Both the position numbers and the translations under genes were made by a program. Below the pieces are notes generated by a model that saw only the letters and a program-made list of their open reading frames with translations, was not told the origin of the DNA and did not search any database. Below, in pieces: positions 8,596 through 16,136 of a stretch of DNA of 64,000 nucleotides. Origin of the DNA: Hymenobacter terricola (GTDB taxonomy: Bacteria > Bacteroidota > Bacteroidia > Cytophagales > Hymenobacteraceae). Where the stretch lies: assembly GCF_017921975.2 (NCBI RefSeq), contig NZ_JAGEMO020000033.1, forward strand, positions 1 through 64,000, in the 5' to 3' direction. Numbering within the stretch: the stretch's first letter is position 1; each line of letters starts with the position of its first letter.

Positions 8596-8967
8596 TCAGC
8601 GGACGGGAAGCGTTGCGAAGCCCTTTTTCCACCTCCGCTCCCACGAATTCCACGTCAGGTAAGGGCCATCAAAGCCCTTCACAAATAGCAATTCGAAGGC
8701 ATCGTCGTCGATTTTGTGGTACTCGGGGTACGCTTTTTCTAATTCCTGACTGGTGAAGCCAACTTTTTTAAGCTGCTGCCAGTCATCATCATCGGGGAGC
8801 GTGTGGTTTTGGCTGAAGTAGTCTTCTAACCGTTGCCTCAAAGTATTGCCGCGACTGACTTCCGCATGGTGAGTAATAGAAAGCGGCAGGAGCCACCAAG
8901 CTAATCCGGCTGCTAAAGCCACGCCCAATACCCACTTGCTGCCAGTTTTGAAAAAGCTATTTGCCAC
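8596..8967 (-). CDS. Small membrane-anchored protein, function unknown
   Basis: A 123-residue protein with no family I recognise. Residues about 12-31 (WVLGVALAAGLAWWLLPLSI) form one N-terminal membrane helix. The rest is a soluble, acidic, aromatic domain (DYFSQNHTLPDDDDWQQL, FKGFDGPYLTWNSWERRW-like end). The start is GTG, with no alternative ATG nearby. The gene sits between xdhA and xdhB, 21 bases before xdhB, in the same direction, so it is likely co-transcribed. Whether it serves xanthine dehydrogenase or is a passenger is unknown. Confidence 0.65.
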   Translation of the reverse strand: MANSFFKTGSKWVLGVALAAGLAWWLLPLSITHHAEVSRGNTLRQRLEDYFSQNHTLPDDDDWQQLKKVGFTSQELEKAYPEYHKIDDDAFELLFVKGFDGPYLTWNSWERRWKKGFATLPVR

Positions 8968-8997
8968 GCAAGTAAGGGGTGAAGTGTAATGGCTTGG

Positions 8998-9140
8998 GTG
9001 TCGCCCTCCGCGTTCGCCTCACCCCCCGGCCCCTCTCCGAAAAGGAGAGGGGGCACCGGCTATGTGCGGACGGAAGTCGTCAGGCTCCCCTCTCCTTTTC
9101 GGAGAGGGGCCGGGGGTGAGGCGAACGCGGAGGGCGACGC
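8998..9140. repeat. 143-base inverted repeat, arms about 57 bases
   Basis: Arms 8998-9054 and 9084-9140 are near-perfect reverse complements (GTGTCGCCCTCCGCGTTCGC opening the left arm). Each arm contains its own smaller palindrome CTCTCC-GAAAAGGAGAG. About 29 bases separate the arms. The element fills the gap downstream of xdhA. Confidence 0.9.
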
Positions 9141-9147
9141 TAAAAAT

Positions 9148-10695
9148 TTAAATCAACTCATCCACCGCCAATTCCGGCGCAAACTGCAGGAAATGTGCCC
9201 ACAGCAGCTGGCGCAGCAGCAGACGCTTGTAGTCGGCGGTACCGCGTACGTCGGAAATCGGGCTGATTTCCTCCTGCATCACCGCGTTGGCGGCGTTCAC
9301 GGTTTCAGCCGAAAGCTCGCGGCTGACCAGAAACGCGCTGGTGCAGGCCAGCAGCAGCGGCACCGGCCCCACGCCACCTGCCGACACGCGGGCTTCGGAA
9401 ATAACGCCGTTTTCGACCCGCAGCCAGGCAGCGGAATTCACGCTGGCAATGTCGAGGTGGGTGCGTTTGGATACTTTCTCGAAGTGAAAAAAGTCGCCGG
9501 CCAGCGGCGCGGGGAAGCTGATTTCGACAACCTGCTCATCGGCGGCTTTCGCCAGCTTTTTGTAGCCGAGGTAGAGGTCGGGCAGGGCTAGCTCGCGGGT
9601 GTTGCCGGCGGCATCGAGCAGCGTGATGGACGCGCCCAGCGCCAGAAACATAATGGTCAAATCGCCAATCGGCGAGCCGTTGATGAAGTTGCCGGCCACC
9701 GTGCCCATGTTGCGGATGGGCGTGCTCGACACCAGTTTCAGGTACTGCGGCAGGTTCGGCAGCAGGCCGCGCATCAGGTCCGATTCGAGCAGCTGGCTGG
9801 CCGTGGTGGCAGCGCCCAGCACCACGCGGCCGGTGGTTTCGTGGCGGATACCGCGCCGGCCGGGCTGGTCGAAAATGAGGCGCACGCCCGGCTGCTCGCG
9901 CAGTTCTTCGAGGCGCTGCACCAGCAGGTCGGTGCCGCCGCCCAGTAGGGCGTGGGTGAAGGGAGAAGTGGTGCCCAGGTGGCCGTGGTCATTCTGGCTT
10001 TGAGCGTGGCCGTTGGGCGAGGTCGCAATGGTGCTGCCGCCGTTGGCGTGGGCCGTAGCGGAAGCTGCTGGGGCCGCCGAAGAAGCTGCCGTTGCTTTCG
10101 CTTCATCGGGTCGCAGCTTCGCGAGCTTAGTTGGGATTTCGGCAAAGTAGCCGGGCACAAACTGCTTCTCGCTGAGCCAGGCCAGGGCATTTTCGGTTGG
10201 GCGGTCGGCCAATTCGGCCGTGAGTTTGGCGGCGGCCCGCTCCAGACTCTTATAGCCCGTGCAGCGGCAGATATTGCCATCAATGGCGGCAATGGTGCTT
10301 TTCGCGGTGGCTGGCTGCGTGCTCAGGCTGTGGCCCGTCAGCGACATCACGAAGCCCACCGTGCAGAAGCCGCACTGCGAGCCCCCTTCGTCCACAATGG
10401 CTTTTTGCACGGGCGTGAGCTGGCTGCCGGCCGCGTTGATGCCTTCCACCGTGACCACGTGCTTGCCCGCGCAATTGCCCAGCGGTGTGAGGCAGCTGGT
10501 CATGCTCTGGTAGTTCACCGTCAGGCCATCGGCCGCCAGTTCGCCCACCAGCACGGTGCACGCCCCGCAGTCGCCCTCGCGGCAGCCGATTTTGGTGCCC
10601 TTCAGCTGCTCGTGGTAGCGCACGAAATCGAGCAGGGCGCTGGCCGGGGCCTCGGTGGTGCGGATGGGCTGGTCGTTGAGGTAAAATTCAATCAT
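9148..10695 (-). CDS. xdhA: Xanthine dehydrogenase, FAD and iron-sulfur subunit
   Basis: Small subunit carrying electrons from the molybdenum site to FAD and NAD. It has 515 residues. The N-terminal plant-type [2Fe-2S] site is C38, C43, C46 and C68 (CREGDCGACTVLVG). The second [2Fe-2S] domain uses C108, C111, C143 and C145 (CGFC and CRC). The FAD domain starts near residue 248 with ALLGGGTDLLVQ and continues to the C-terminal CO-dehydrogenase-flavoprotein-like domain. Unusually, residues about 196-246 form a low-complexity Ala/Ser/Thr/His-rich stretch between the two halves. The start is the ATG at 10695 (MIEFYLNDQ); an ATG five codons earlier is less likely. It is preceded by guaD and a repeat, all on the minus strand. 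Confidence 0.94.
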   Translation of the reverse strand: MIEFYLNDQPIRTTEAPASALLDFVRYHEQLKGTKIGCREGDCGACTVLVGELAADGLTVNYQSMTSCLTPLGNCAGKHVVTVEGINAAGSQLTPVQKAIVDEGGSQCGFCTVGFVMSLTGHSLSTQPATAKSTIAAIDGNICRCTGYKSLERAAAKLTAELADRPTENALAWLSEKQFVPGYFAEIPTKLAKLRPDEAKATAASSAAPAASATAHANGGSTIATSPNGHAQSQNDHGHLGTTSPFTHALLGGGTDLLVQRLEELREQPGVRLIFDQPGRRGIRHETTGRVVLGAATTASQLLESDLMRGLLPNLPQYLKLVSSTPIRNMGTVAGNFINGSPIGDLTIMFLALGASITLLDAAGNTRELALPDLYLGYKKLAKAADEQVVEISFPAPLAGDFFHFEKVSKRTHLDIASVNSAAWLRVENGVISEARVSAGGVGPVPLLLACTSAFLVSRELSAETVNAANAVMQEEISPISDVRGTADYKRLLLRQLLWAHFLQFAPELAVDELI

Positions 10696-10720
10696 GGGGC
10701 AATAAGTCAATTTCTAAAGA

Positions 10721-10810
10721 ACGTCGTGCTGAGCGAAGCCGAAGCATCTCTACCTCAATACTAATTAATTACTCCTGCGGTAGAGACGCTTCGGCTTCAC
10801 TCAGCATGAC
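10721..10810. repeat. Palindromic intergenic repeat family A, complete copy
   Basis: Left arm opens ACGTCGTGCTGAGCGAAGCC, right arm closes CTTCGGCTTCACTCAGCATG, with an AT-rich loop containing CTAATTAATTACT. It can fold into one hairpin of about 32 base pairs. The same family occurs at 13139-13230 and as a half copy at 3441-3490. Confidence 0.9.
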
Positions 10811-10833
10811 TGCCTCAAATTCGTGCTAACTAA

Positions 10834-11310
10834 CTAATACTCCGTCTTGCCTTCCAGTTCCGTCCACGCCTGAAAACCAGCCAGCGCTTCTTCGCGCAGC
10901 AGCTGGGTCATGGGGAGCTGGCGGGCGTGCATGGGGCGGTCCAGCTCTTCGTAAATAAACTGGTCGTCGAAGCCAATGGCGGCGGCATCGGCCTTGGTGT
11001 TGCCGAAAAACACGCGGGCCGGCCGGGCCCAATAAATGGCCCCCAGGCACATGGGGCAGGGCTCGCAGCTGGTGTAGAGGTCGCAGCCATCGAGCTGGAA
11101 AGTGCCCAGCTCCTTACAGGCTTTGCGGATGGCGTCGACCTCGGCGTGGCAGGTAGGGTCGTGGGTGGTAGTGACCTGGTTGAAGCCCCGGGCAATGATT
11201 TTGCCATCCTTCACCACCACCGCGCCAAAGGGGCCGCCGTGCCCGGCCCGCATTTTTTCAATGGACAGGCGAATGGCTTCGCGCATGAATTCGGGGTTGG
11301 GAGCTTCCAT
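10834..11310 (-). CDS. guaD: Guanine deaminase (cytidine-deaminase fold)
   Basis: Deaminates guanine to xanthine, the substrate of the neighbouring xanthine dehydrogenase. It has 158 residues. The zinc-binding deaminase motifs are clear: TCHAEVDAIRKAC (His and catalytic Glu) and TSCEPCPMCLGAIYWARP (two Cys). The close likeness of YTSCEPCPMCLGAIYWARP, GFDDQFIYEELD and the FQAW...EY end to Bacillus-type GuaD separates it from tRNA adenosine deaminase. It is upstream of xdhA on the same strand, separated by the family A repeat, so an operon is possible but not certain. Confidence 0.92.
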   Translation of the reverse strand: MEAPNPEFMREAIRLSIEKMRAGHGGPFGAVVVKDGKIIARGFNQVTTTHDPTCHAEVDAIRKACKELGTFQLDGCDLYTSCEPCPMCLGAIYWARPARVFFGNTKADAAAIGFDDQFIYEELDRPMHARQLPMTQLLREEALAGFQAWTELEGKTEY

Positions 11311-11431
11311 CGAGAAGGGGCGGGAGGAGTAAGTTGAGAGGTAGCCGCTTTTAAAGTTAAAAAACGGGGGACAAAGAACGGTAACCCTGCCTTAATACCG
11401 CGCCGCCAGGCCTGCGCTCCGGGCAGTGGGC

Positions 11432-12367
11432 TTACTTCGTGAGGTTTGGGATGCGCAGCTGGAAGCCCAGCGAGGGCACCACAGTAATGCCGCTCAGCGA
11501 CGTGCTTTGGCCATTTAGCAGGGCGTAATCGCCGTAGTTCTGGTAAAAGAGCGACACGGCCGGAATAACATAAAAATAGCGGTAGCCCAGCTTGAGGTTG
11601 AGAAAGCCGCCGAACGAGGAAAAATTGCGGCTTTGCAGCGGCAGCTCCGGCACCTGCACCGCGCCGCTATAGATTTTGGTGGGCGCGAAGCCGTAGTTCA
11701 CCCAGCTGTGGGCGTACACCAGGCCGTAGCTGATGGCGCCGATTTCCTCCTCCGGCCCGAAAGACTGGCTGAACGTGAGCGGAATCAGCAAGTCGTTGCG
11801 GGTGGCCCGGAAGTTCAGCACCGAGTTGATGTCGGTGAGGAAGGAAAAGCTGGGCAGCTTGGCCCGCTGGGTGGCAAACTGCAGGCCGATGCTGGCGTAG
11901 GTAGTGCCCGACTCGGCGCCCCGGCCGGGGTTTTCGGGCGTGCCGGTGGGGCCCAGCAGCTGGTACTGCGTGTCGAACACGTAGGAGCCGAAGGCGTACT
12001 TGAAGCCCGCATCGAGGCGCGGCACGATGCCGTAGCGAATGTTGAGGTCGGCGGTGGGCTGCACCGGGTCGAGAATGTAGGCCAGGGCAGCGGCTTGCAG
12101 CTGCGTGGTGGCGTCGGTGTAGTCCACTTTTTGTTGGCTGGCGGCCTGGCTGGCGGCGTCCTTCACCGCGCTCCCAACTTTGGCCAGCGGGGCCGAAGCA
12201 ATGTTAAAACCCTGGTTATAGCCTACCCGAAATTCGCCCTGGGGCGTGACTTTGCCAGTGGCCACAATGGCGCGCGGGGCGCTGCACGAACTAGCAAAAA
12301 GCAATGCCGAGGCGGCGAAAGTGGCCACCGATGGCCGACGGGTTAAACTTGAAAAAAGCGCGTTCAT
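11432..12367 (-). CDS. Probable outer-membrane lipoprotein, function unknown
   Basis: A 311-residue protein I cannot assign. The N-terminus has a signal segment ending in a lipobox-like LLFASSC, so a lipidated Cys near residue 28 is expected. After that come alternating strands rich in Tyr/Phe and Gly (YGLVYAHSWVNYGF, LKLGYRYFYVIPAVSLFYQN) ending PSLGFQLRIPNLTK. This resembles a beta-barrel or beta-sandwich envelope protein. It is monocistronic as far as can be seen, and divergent from the redoxin gene. The 257-base divergent gap (12368-12624) shows no clear promoter pair to me. Confidence 0.6.
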   Translation of the reverse strand: MNALFSSLTRRPSVATFAASALLFASSCSAPRAIVATGKVTPQGEFRVGYNQGFNIASAPLAKVGSAVKDAASQAASQQKVDYTDATTQLQAAALAYILDPVQPTADLNIRYGIVPRLDAGFKYAFGSYVFDTQYQLLGPTGTPENPGRGAESGTTYASIGLQFATQRAKLPSFSFLTDINSVLNFRATRNDLLIPLTFSQSFGPEEEIGAISYGLVYAHSWVNYGFAPTKIYSGAVQVPELPLQSRNFSSFGGFLNLKLGYRYFYVIPAVSLFYQNYGDYALLNGQSTSLSGITVVPSLGFQLRIPNLTK

Positions 12368-12624
12368 GAGGTAGGAATGAGGTTTTTATCTGGCCTAAAC
12401 GAAAACCGGGCCGAAAAAGCCGGAACCGCGGCTCTCTGGCCGGTGTCTGCTACGCGGCTTTGGCAACGCGGATGGTGCCTGGCGCTCGTTCAAAACATTA
12501 TGCGTTCTATATGTAACTTATGAGCGATAACCCAGTCCAACGGTCGCAACCCCAACGCAATGGCGGGGCGGGTTCTTGCTGCCGCATTTAGAAATAGTTG
12601 GTTTCGACAGCTGATTACACCCTT

Positions 12625-13119
12625 ATGCCGATTCTGTTACTCCTGCTACTCACCTTTTTCGGCTCCGGCCCGGCCGCCGCGCCGCGGGCCACAGTGTACG
12701 TATTTCTGGCCGAAACCTGCCCCATTAGTCAGGCGGCTACGCTGCCGCTGCGGGAGCTGCACGGGCGCTACGGGACGCAGGGCGTGCGGTTTGTGGGTGT
12801 GTTTCCGGCGGCCGAAACCACGCCGGCCAGCCTGGCCACCTTCGCCAAAACCTTCCAGCTGACTTTCCCGCTGCAAGCCGATGCGGGCCACCGGCTCACC
12901 AGGCAGCTGCACGCCCGCGTCACCCCCGAAGCCGTGGTGGTAGCGGCCGATGGCCACACCGTGCTCTACCAGGGCCGCCTGAACGATGCCTACGCCGGCC
13001 TGGGCCAGCACCGCGCCGTCACCAATCACCACGAGCTGGCCGATGCGCTGGCCGCCGTGGCCGCCGGCAAGCCGGTAGCCGTGCCCCGCACGGAGCCCGT
13101 GGGTTGCTTTATTGAGTAA
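12625..13119 (+). CDS. Exported thioredoxin-fold (redoxin/AhpC-TSA-like) protein
   Basis: A 164-residue protein with a short N-terminal hydrophobic leader (PILLLLLLTFF) followed by a thioredoxin fold. It has a single active-site cysteine, C32 in LAETCPISQAA, where classical thioredoxins have CxxC, so it is unlikely to be a dithiol reductase by itself. A second cysteine, C161, lies in the C-terminal PVGCFIE. The segment LYQGRLNDAY...LGQHRAV and the PVGC end match the redoxin part of proteins that in other bacteria are fused to a cytochrome c/copper monooxygenase protein like the next gene. Start at ATG 12625; the longer frame upstream would spoil the leader. Confidence 0.75.
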   Translation: MPILLLLLLTFFGSGPAAAPRATVYVFLAETCPISQAATLPLRELHGRYGTQGVRFVGVFPAAETTPASLATFAKTFQLTFPLQADAGHRLTRQLHARVTPEAVVVAADGHTVLYQGRLNDAYAGLGQHRAVTNHHELADALAAVAAGKPVAVPRTEPVGCFIE

Positions 13120-13138
13120 ATTTGAAAACAACTAAGGA

Positions 13139-13230
13139 ACGTCATGCTGCGCGTAGCCGAAGCATCTCTACTGCAATACTAATGAATTACTTGCGCGGGA
13201 GAGATGCTTCGGCTGCGCTCAGCATGACGT
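13139..13230. repeat. Palindromic intergenic repeat family A, complete copy
   Basis: Left arm ACGTCATGCTGCGCGTAGCC, right arm GGCTGCGCTCAGCATGACGT, loop with ATACTAATGAATTACTT. It lies between the redoxin gene and its probable partner gene. Confidence 0.9.
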
Positions 13231-13252
13231 TTGAAACAAACTGGAAACCAAT

Positions 13253-14827
13253 ATGAAACACTGCTTCTCTTTATTGCTGCTGGCCCTGGCGTTATTCGGC
13301 GTACTGCCCGCCGCTCAGGCCCAAACCACGCAGTACACCTTCAGCCAGGATATTGCGCCGCTGGTGTACAACCACTGCACCCGCTGCCACCGCACGGGCG
13401 AAGTAGCGCCGTTTCCGCTCACGACCTACGCCGAGGTGGTAAGCCACGCCCAAACCATTAAGTACGTGACGGGTACGCGCTACATGCCGCCGTGGAAACC
13501 CGACCCCAACTACCGCCACTACCTCGATGAGAACACGCTGACGGACGCGGAAATCGCGAAAATCCGGGATTGGGTGGATGGCGGCACGCCGCAGGGCAAC
13601 CCCGCGCTCATACCGGCGGTGCCTGCCTATCCCAGCGGCTCGCAGCTGGGTACGCCCGATATGGTTATTCCCATGGCGCAGGCTTTCACGCACTTAGGTA
13701 ACGGCCAGGATATGTACCGCATTTTTGTGCTGCCGGTGAACATGCCGGCCGACCGGGACATTGCCGCCATCGAGTTCCGGGCCGGCAATAAGAGCATCGT
13801 ACACCACGTCATCATCGGGATGGACACCACGCAGCAGGCCCAGGCCCTTGATGCGGCTGCGCCCGGCTACGGCTACACGCAGTTCGGCGGCTTCGGCTTC
13901 AACCCCGTCGAAACCAACTTTGCAGCCTGGGTGCCGGGCATGCAGGCGCGGTTTTACCCCACGGGCATGGGCAAAAAGCTGTACCGCCACTCCTCGCTGC
14001 TGGTGCAGGTGCACTACGGCCCCAACTACGTGACGCAGACCGACTCCTCGGTGGTAAACGTGTTTTTTGCCCGTCAGCCCGTCACGCGCTACATCCAGAC
14101 GTTGCCGGCCATCTCGCCGGTCACGCTCACCAACGGCCCGTTTATCATTCCGGCCAACCAGATAAGCACCTTCCATGCTCAAATTGTGGTGCCGTTTGAG
14201 GCCACCATGCTGAGCATCGCGCCGCACGCGCACTTCCTCAGCAAAGGTTGGAAAGTATGGGCCGTGAAACCCAACGGTGACACTATCCGGCTGGTGAAAA
14301 TTAACGACTGGGACTTTCGGTGGCAGGGTATTTACCGCTTCACCAGCCTGCAGCGCATCCCGGCCGGCTCGCGCCTCATGGCCGATGCCACTTACGACAA
14401 CACGGCCCAAAACCCGCGCAACCCCAATAGCCCGCCCCAAACCGTGCAATGGGGCGAAAGCACCACCGCCGAAATGCTGCTCACTTACTTCGACGTGCTG
14501 CCCTACCGCGCCGGCGACGAAAACATTGTGCTGAGCACCGTGCCCGGCGTGGCCACTACCCCTGGCACCGTGCAAATGGCCGTGTTCCCCAACCCCACGA
14601 GCGCCACCACCACCATCAATTTCCAGATGGAGCGCGCCAGCCCCGTCACCGTTTCGCTGCTTGATGGCACCGGCCGCCTAGTGCGGGCCGTGGTGCGCAG
14701 CAAAGCTTACCCGGCCGGCCCGCAGCAGTTGCCGCTGCCGCTCACGGGCGTGGCCCCCGGCATTTACATCGTTCGGCTGGAGTCGAACGAAGGCACCCGC
14801 AACGAGAAGCTGGTGGTAGCGGAGTGA
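13253..14827 (+). CDS. Haem c / copper type II monooxygenase-like T9SS protein
   Basis: A 524-residue exported protein. Residues 1-24 are a signal peptide (LLLLALALFGVLPAAQAQ). One c-type haem motif, CTRCH (C42, C45, H46), is followed by a likely Met ligand in TRYMPPW. The middle part resembles the C-terminal domain of copper type II ascorbate-dependent monooxygenases (KSIVHHVIIGMD with a His pair, VHYGP, IAPHAHFLSKGWK with HxH). The end, from about VFPNPTSATTTI to KLVVAE, is a T9SS type A sorting domain, so the protein should be exported to the cell surface or outside. Its substrate is unknown. The partner redoxin gene precedes it across a repeat. Confidence 0.75.
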   Translation: MKHCFSLLLLALALFGVLPAAQAQTTQYTFSQDIAPLVYNHCTRCHRTGEVAPFPLTTYAEVVSHAQTIKYVTGTRYMPPWKPDPNYRHYLDENTLTDAEIAKIRDWVDGGTPQGNPALIPAVPAYPSGSQLGTPDMVIPMAQAFTHLGNGQDMYRIFVLPVNMPADRDIAAIEFRAGNKSIVHHVIIGMDTTQQAQALDAAAPGYGYTQFGGFGFNPVETNFAAWVPGMQARFYPTGMGKKLYRHSSLLVQVHYGPNYVTQTDSSVVNVFFARQPVTRYIQTLPAISPVTLTNGPFIIPANQISTFHAQIVVPFEATMLSIAPHAHFLSKGWKVWAVKPNGDTIRLVKINDWDFRWQGIYRFTSLQRIPAGSRLMADATYDNTAQNPRNPNSPPQTVQWGESTTAEMLLTYFDVLPYRAGDENIVLSTVPGVATTPGTVQMAVFPNPTSATTTINFQMERASPVTVSLLDGTGRLVRAVVRSKAYPAGPQQLPLPLTGVAPGIYIVRLESNEGTRNEKLVVAE

Positions 14828-14837
14828 CGCGATGCTT

Positions 14838-14913
14838 AATCAGGAATGAGGAATGAGGAATTTCGGCCGAACTTGCCAATTCTTCATTCCTCATTCTTCA
14901 TTCCTCATTTCCA
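14838..14913. repeat. Inverted repeat built from GAATGAG units
   Basis: AATCAGGAATGAGGAATGAG on the left and tandem CTTCATTCCTCATT units on the right can pair. It lies directly before the GTG start of the next gene and would otherwise be misread as its N-terminus. Confidence 0.75.
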
Positions 14914-14915
14914 GA

Positions 14916-16025
14916 GTGAACATTCTATATGGAGTGCCCGGCGAAGGCCTGGGCCATGCCACCCGCAGCAAAGTCGTCATCGGCCACTTACTGGCCCAGG
15001 GCCACCAGGTGTGCGTGGTGAGCAGCAGCCGCGCCTACAAGATGCTGGCCGCCGCGTTTCCGGGCCGGGTGCACGAAATCCGGGGTTTTCATCTGGCGTA
15101 CAAAGGGCTGGCGGTGAGCAGGATGCGCACGGCCGTGCTCACGCTGCGCACCGCGCCGGAAGACCTGCGCATCAACTTTGGCCGGTACCGCGAGCTGCTG
15201 GGCGGTTTTGAGCCGGAAATCGTGATTTCGGATTTTGAATCGTTCAGCTATCTGTTCGCCAAAATGCACCGGTTACCTATTGTCAGCATCGACAACATGC
15301 AGATTATCAGCCGGGCCAAGCTAAATGTGGCAGTGCCGAAATCGGAGCGGGGCAACTACAACCTGGCCAAAAGCATTGTGCGGGCCAAGCTGCCGCGCAG
15401 CCGCCACTACTTCGTCACCACCTTCTTCGACCTGCCCCTGGCCAAGGACGATACCACGCTGGTACCGCCCATTATTCGGCCCGAAATCCTGGCCGCCACG
15501 CCCACCAACGGCGGCCACGTCCTGGTGTATCAGTCGGCCACCACGCAGCAAAACCTAGTGCCGCTGCTCCAGCAATTGCCCGGCCAGCAGTTCCGCGTCT
15601 ACGGCTTCAACAAAGAAGAAAACCACGCCAACGTGCAGCTGTGCTCCTTTTCCGAAGCCGGCTTCATCGCCGATTTGGCCAGCTGCCGCGCCGTGGTCAC
15701 CAACGGCGGCTTCTCGCTGATTTCGGAGGCTGTGTTCCTGCACAAACCCATTTGCGCCATTCCCATTCCGGCGCAGTTTGAGCAGTGGCTGAACGCCGCC
15801 GAAGTGCAGAAAATGGGCTACGGCCGACATTTTGAGGCCATCACGGCTGATAATTTGCGGGCGTTTATCTACGGCCTGGCCACCTTCGAAACCGCGCTGG
15901 CCGGCTACCGACAGCAGGGCAATGAGGTGCTGTTCGCCCAACTCGACGCCACGCTGCGGGAAATCGGCACGCAGCACCTGGCCGGCGAAGCCGCGCCGCA
16001 GGAAGCGTCGTGGGGCGGCGAGTAG
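14916..16025 (+). CDS. Glycosyltransferase, MJ1255/VC2487-like
   Basis: A 369-residue GT-B-type glycosyltransferase. The N-terminus YGVPGEGLGHATRSKVV is the glycine-rich loop typical of this group, and the C-terminal half has the nucleotide-sugar segment VVTNGGFSLISEAVFLHKP. I chose the GTG at 14916 because homology starts there and because the upstream ATG (14853) lies inside an inverted repeat. Donor and acceptor are unknown. It stands apart from the polysaccharide locus, so it may act on lipid or a housekeeping glycan. The same-direction HEAT/cyclophilin gene follows after another repeat. Confidence 0.8.
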   Translation: MNILYGVPGEGLGHATRSKVVIGHLLAQGHQVCVVSSSRAYKMLAAAFPGRVHEIRGFHLAYKGLAVSRMRTAVLTLRTAPEDLRINFGRYRELLGGFEPEIVISDFESFSYLFAKMHRLPIVSIDNMQIISRAKLNVAVPKSERGNYNLAKSIVRAKLPRSRHYFVTTFFDLPLAKDDTTLVPPIIRPEILAATPTNGGHVLVYQSATTQQNLVPLLQQLPGQQFRVYGFNKEENHANVQLCSFSEAGFIADLASCRAVVTNGGFSLISEAVFLHKPICAIPIPAQFEQWLNAAEVQKMGYGRHFEAITADNLRAFIYGLATFETALAGYRQQGNEVLFAQLDATLREIGTQHLAGEAAPQEASWGGE

Positions 16026-16035
16026 CAGTAAGGGA

Positions 16036-16105
16036 GAGTTAAAAGTGAAGAGTTAAAAGTTGAAACCAGAGCATGTTTCAACTTTTAACTCTTCACTTTT
16101 AACTC
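16036..16105. repeat. Perfect 31-base inverted repeat, 8-base loop
   Basis: Arms 16036-16066 and 16075-16105 are exact reverse complements (GAGTTAAAAGTGAAGAGTTA at the left start). The AT-rich sequence differs from the GC-rich genes around it. There is no T-run after the stem, so it is not a standard terminator. Confidence 0.92.
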
Positions 16106-16136
16106 CGTGCCGGGCGGTCTGCGCTACTTTTACCCC

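Noticed and set aside
14853..14915. Longer N-terminus for the glycosyltransferase from the ATG at 14853
   Set aside because: These codons lie in an inverted repeat and translate to non-family residues. The GTG at 14916 starts at the conserved loop.
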